Assembly: GCA_938030645.1 (NCBI GenBank)
Contig: CALHHQ010000157.1
Span: 1 to 7,526 of the forward strand
Source of the DNA: an uncultured Rhizobiaceae group bacterium
Lineage (GTDB): Bacteria > Pseudomonadota > Alphaproteobacteria > Rhizobiales > Rhizobiaceae
Direction of reading: 5' to 3'
DNA length: 7,526 bases
In this document: in pieces, positions 6,161-7,526 of the stretch
How positions within the stretch are numbered: position 1 is the stretch's first letter
How the letters are laid out: the number at the start of each line of letters is the position of its first letter
Position numbers and translations under genes: made by a program
The notes under the pieces: model-generated
What the model was told of the DNA's origin: nothing
Seen by the model: the letters and a program-made list of their open reading frames with translations, nothing else
Databases searched by the model: none

Positions 6161-7156
6161 ATGGCTAAGACAGATCAAAACACCAAAAAATCTGAACTCG
6201 ATGCACCCGCGTTCCAGATTCCCACCCCAAAATTGAAACATCTCATTGGCATTGAAGGTCTTACGGCTCTCGACATTCACTTCCTGCTCGACCGAGCGGA
6301 AGAGATGGTGGATATTTCACGGCAAGTGGATAAACGGCGGCACACATTGAGTGGTCGCACCTTGATCAATTTGTTTTTTGAAAACTCCACTCGCACCCAA
6401 TCTTCATTTGAAATCGCTGGCAAACGCTTGGGCATGGATGTGATCAACATGGCCGTGGCGCAATCCTCCGTCAAAAAGGGTGAAACACTGGTGGATACGG
6501 CAGTCACGCTGAACGCCATGCAGCCTGATCTTTTGGTGATGCGCCACCATGCAGCTGGTGCCGCTGAGCTATTGGCGCAGAAGGTTGGGTGTTCCGTGAT
6601 CAATGCCGGTGATGGTGCCCATGAGCACCCTACGCAAGCCTTGCTCGACGCCCTAACCATCCGCCGCAAGAAAGGCTCTATTGAAGGTCTTGTCGTCGCT
6701 ATTTGTGGCGACGTTGCCCATTCGCGGGTTGCGCGTTCCAATATCCTCCTGCTCAATACATTGGGCGCACAGGTGCGTGTCATTGCACCTTCCACCCTGC
6801 TGCCAAGCTCAATTGAAAGCCTTGGCGTGACAGCATACCGCTCAATGGAAGACGGCCTCAAAGGCTGTGATGTGGTGATGATGTTGCGCTTGCAAAAAGA
6901 ACGTATGGCAGGCGCATTCATCCCCAGCATGAGAGAATATTTCCGTTTCTTCGGATTGGACAAAGCACGACTGAAACTGGCGAAGGAAGACGCAATCGTC
7001 ATGCATCCCGGCCCCATGAACCGCGGCGTGGAAATCGCATCCGAAATTGCAGATGGCGTGCAAAGCGTCATCGTAGAACAGGTTGAAATGGGCGTCGCTG
7101 TGCGCATGGCGGTCATGGAAGTGTTGCAGCAATCTTGTGCGGAGGACGCAACATGA
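6161..7156 (+). CDS. pyrB: Aspartate carbamoyltransferase catalytic subunit (class A type)
   Basis: PyrB condenses carbamoyl phosphate with L-aspartate to N-carbamoyl-L-aspartate, the committed step of de novo pyrimidine synthesis, in the cytoplasm. From the ATG it has 331 residues, and the active-site set is complete: FFENSTRTQSSFE (72-84) with Ser76-Thr77-Arg78-Thr79 for carbamoyl phosphate, SVKKGET (103-109) with Lys106 (E. coli Lys84), Arg128 in VMRHH, HPTQ (156-159), Arg189 in GDVAHSRV, Arg243/Gln245 in MLRLQKER, and HPGPMNRGVE (282-291). Compared with E. coli PyrB it has about 18 extra N-terminal residues before the HLIGIEGL segment, as in class A enzymes that need a PyrC-type partner. 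A TTG directly before the ATG is in frame but less likely as start. No clear Shine-Dalgarno is visible. Its stop overlaps the start of the pyrC-like gene. No pyrI is seen. Confidence 0.97.
   Translation: MAKTDQNTKKSELDAPAFQIPTPKLKHLIGIEGLTALDIHFLLDRAEEMVDISRQVDKRRHTLSGRTLINLFFENSTRTQSSFEIAGKRLGMDVINMAVAQSSVKKGETLVDTAVTLNAMQPDLLVMRHHAAGAAELLAQKVGCSVINAGDGAHEHPTQALLDALTIRRKKGSIEGLVVAICGDVAHSRVARSNILLLNTLGAQVRVIAPSTLLPSSIESLGVTAYRSMEDGLKGCDVVMMLRLQKERMAGAFIPSMREYFRFFGLDKARLKLAKEDAIVMHPGPMNRGVEIASEIADGVQSVIVEQVEMGVAVRMAVMEVLQQSCAEDAT
7141..7145 (+). promoter_or_regulatory. Strong ribosome binding site for the pyrC-like gene, inside pyrB
   Basis: GGAGG with 7 nt to the ATG at 7153-7155, lying within the last codons of pyrB. 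It is the best Shine-Dalgarno in the window and, with the ATGA stop/start overlap, indicates coupled and well-matched translation of the two subunits. Confidence 0.85.
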
Positions 7157-7526
7157 AAGGTCTGATCAGCAGCAAGCCACCCCGTGCGCGCCTTTTCATC
7201 AATGCCCGTGTGATGGACCCGTCACAGAACCTGGACACCCATGCGGACGTTTTGGTGGAACGTGGCAAAATCGTTCAAATCGGTAAAAACCTTCCTCGAA
7301 ACCACACGAGCAAAGACTTCAAAGTCATTGATTGCAAATCACATATCCTAACAACAGGATTGGTTGATCTGCGCACATTCACGGGCGAACCCGGCAGCGA
7401 ACATCGCGAAACCATCAAATCTGCCAGCAAAGCCGCAGCCGCTGGAGGCATCACATCATTCGTCATGATGCCCGACACAAACCCTGTGATCGATGATGTG
7501 GCATTGGTGGACTTTGTGCGCCAACG
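7153..7526 (+). CDS. pyrC': Dihydroorotase-like protein PyrC' (probably non-catalytic), 3' end outside window
   Basis: The first 124 residues of an amidohydrolase-superfamily protein of the dihydroorotase type (full length is usually about 420-430). Visible in order: the N-terminal beta-sandwich part (LFINARVMDPSQNLDTHADVL, and VERGKIVQIGKNL), then LTTGLVDLRTFTGEPGSEHRE (67-86), KAAAAGGITSFVMMPDTNPV (93-112). Active dihydroorotases have D-x-H-x-H-L-R-E-P-G here; this protein has D72-L-R74-T-F76-T-G78-E-P-G, so both metal-binding histidines and the following Arg are replaced. The rest of the segment, including GSEHRET and MMPDTNP, is well kept, so it is a maintained protein and not decay. By analogy with Pseudomonas pyrB-pyrC', the role is probably structural, holding the aspartate carbamoyltransferase assembly together; a true dihydroorotase should be encoded elsewhere. 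The start is set by GGAGG at 7141-7145 and the ATGA overlap with pyrB. Confidence 0.9.
   Translation, partial: MKGLISSKPPRARLFINARVMDPSQNLDTHADVLVERGKIVQIGKNLPRNHTSKDFKVIDCKSHILTTGLVDLRTFTGEPGSEHRETIKSASKAAAAGGITSFVMMPDTNPVIDDVALVDFVRQ

Noticed and set aside
6053..6280. Minus-strand open frame of 75 codons over the pyrB leader and 5' end.
   Set aside because: It lies mostly antisense to pyrB, has no ribosome binding site and no recognisable protein character.
6277..7116. Long open frame (279 codons) on the minus strand antisense to pyrB.
   Set aside because: pyrB is certain from its active-site motifs. The antisense translation is rich in Ser, Arg and Thr without domain features, as expected from the complement of codon-biased coding sequence.

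Overview
This window looks like part of the chromosome of an alphaproteobacterium, probably from the Hyphomicrobiales (rhizobial group), with base composition near 50% GC. The reasons are the gene set (gatC-gatA beside a UPF0173 hydrolase and ruvX, and pyrB overlapping a catalytically degenerate dihydroorotase homologue) and the way the RuvX, AidB and PyrB sequences resemble alphaproteobacterial proteins as I remember them. No database was searched, so the taxonomy is inference. I see no mobile element, CRISPR array, tRNA or rRNA. The longest stretch without a gene is 125 bp.

Left block (1-2437, minus strand): in transcription order, a UPF0173 metallo-beta-lactamase-fold hydrolase, gatC, and gatA, which runs off the left edge. 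GatC and GatA are two of the three subunits of the tRNA-dependent amidotransferase; gatB would be expected beyond the edge. A plausible promoter lies just upstream of gatC. Diverging from this block after only 45 bp is ruvX (2483-2974, plus strand), the YqgF-family RNase H-fold nuclease.

Middle block (2923-5318, minus strand): in transcription order, a small, very basic secreted protein with a GTG start, an AidB-type acyl-CoA dehydrogenase, and a small two-helix membrane protein whose 3' end overlaps the 3' end of ruvX tail to tail by 52 bp.

Right block (5431-7526, plus strand): a pyridoxamine-5'-phosphate-oxidase-like FMN-binding split-barrel protein, then pyrB (aspartate carbamoyltransferase), then the 5' part of a pyrC-like gene whose start overlaps the pyrB stop as ATGA and has a strong ribosome binding site. 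The pyrC-like product has lost the His-x-His metal motif of active dihydroorotases. It is therefore best read as a PyrC' structural partner of a class A aspartate carbamoyltransferase, not as an enzyme.

Most of the window is housekeeping (tRNA charging, rRNA maturation, pyrimidine synthesis). I did not find convincing evidence of a wholly undescribed system. The points most worth a second look are the degenerate PyrC', the small basic secreted protein beside aidB, and the overlapping ruvX/membrane-protein pair.
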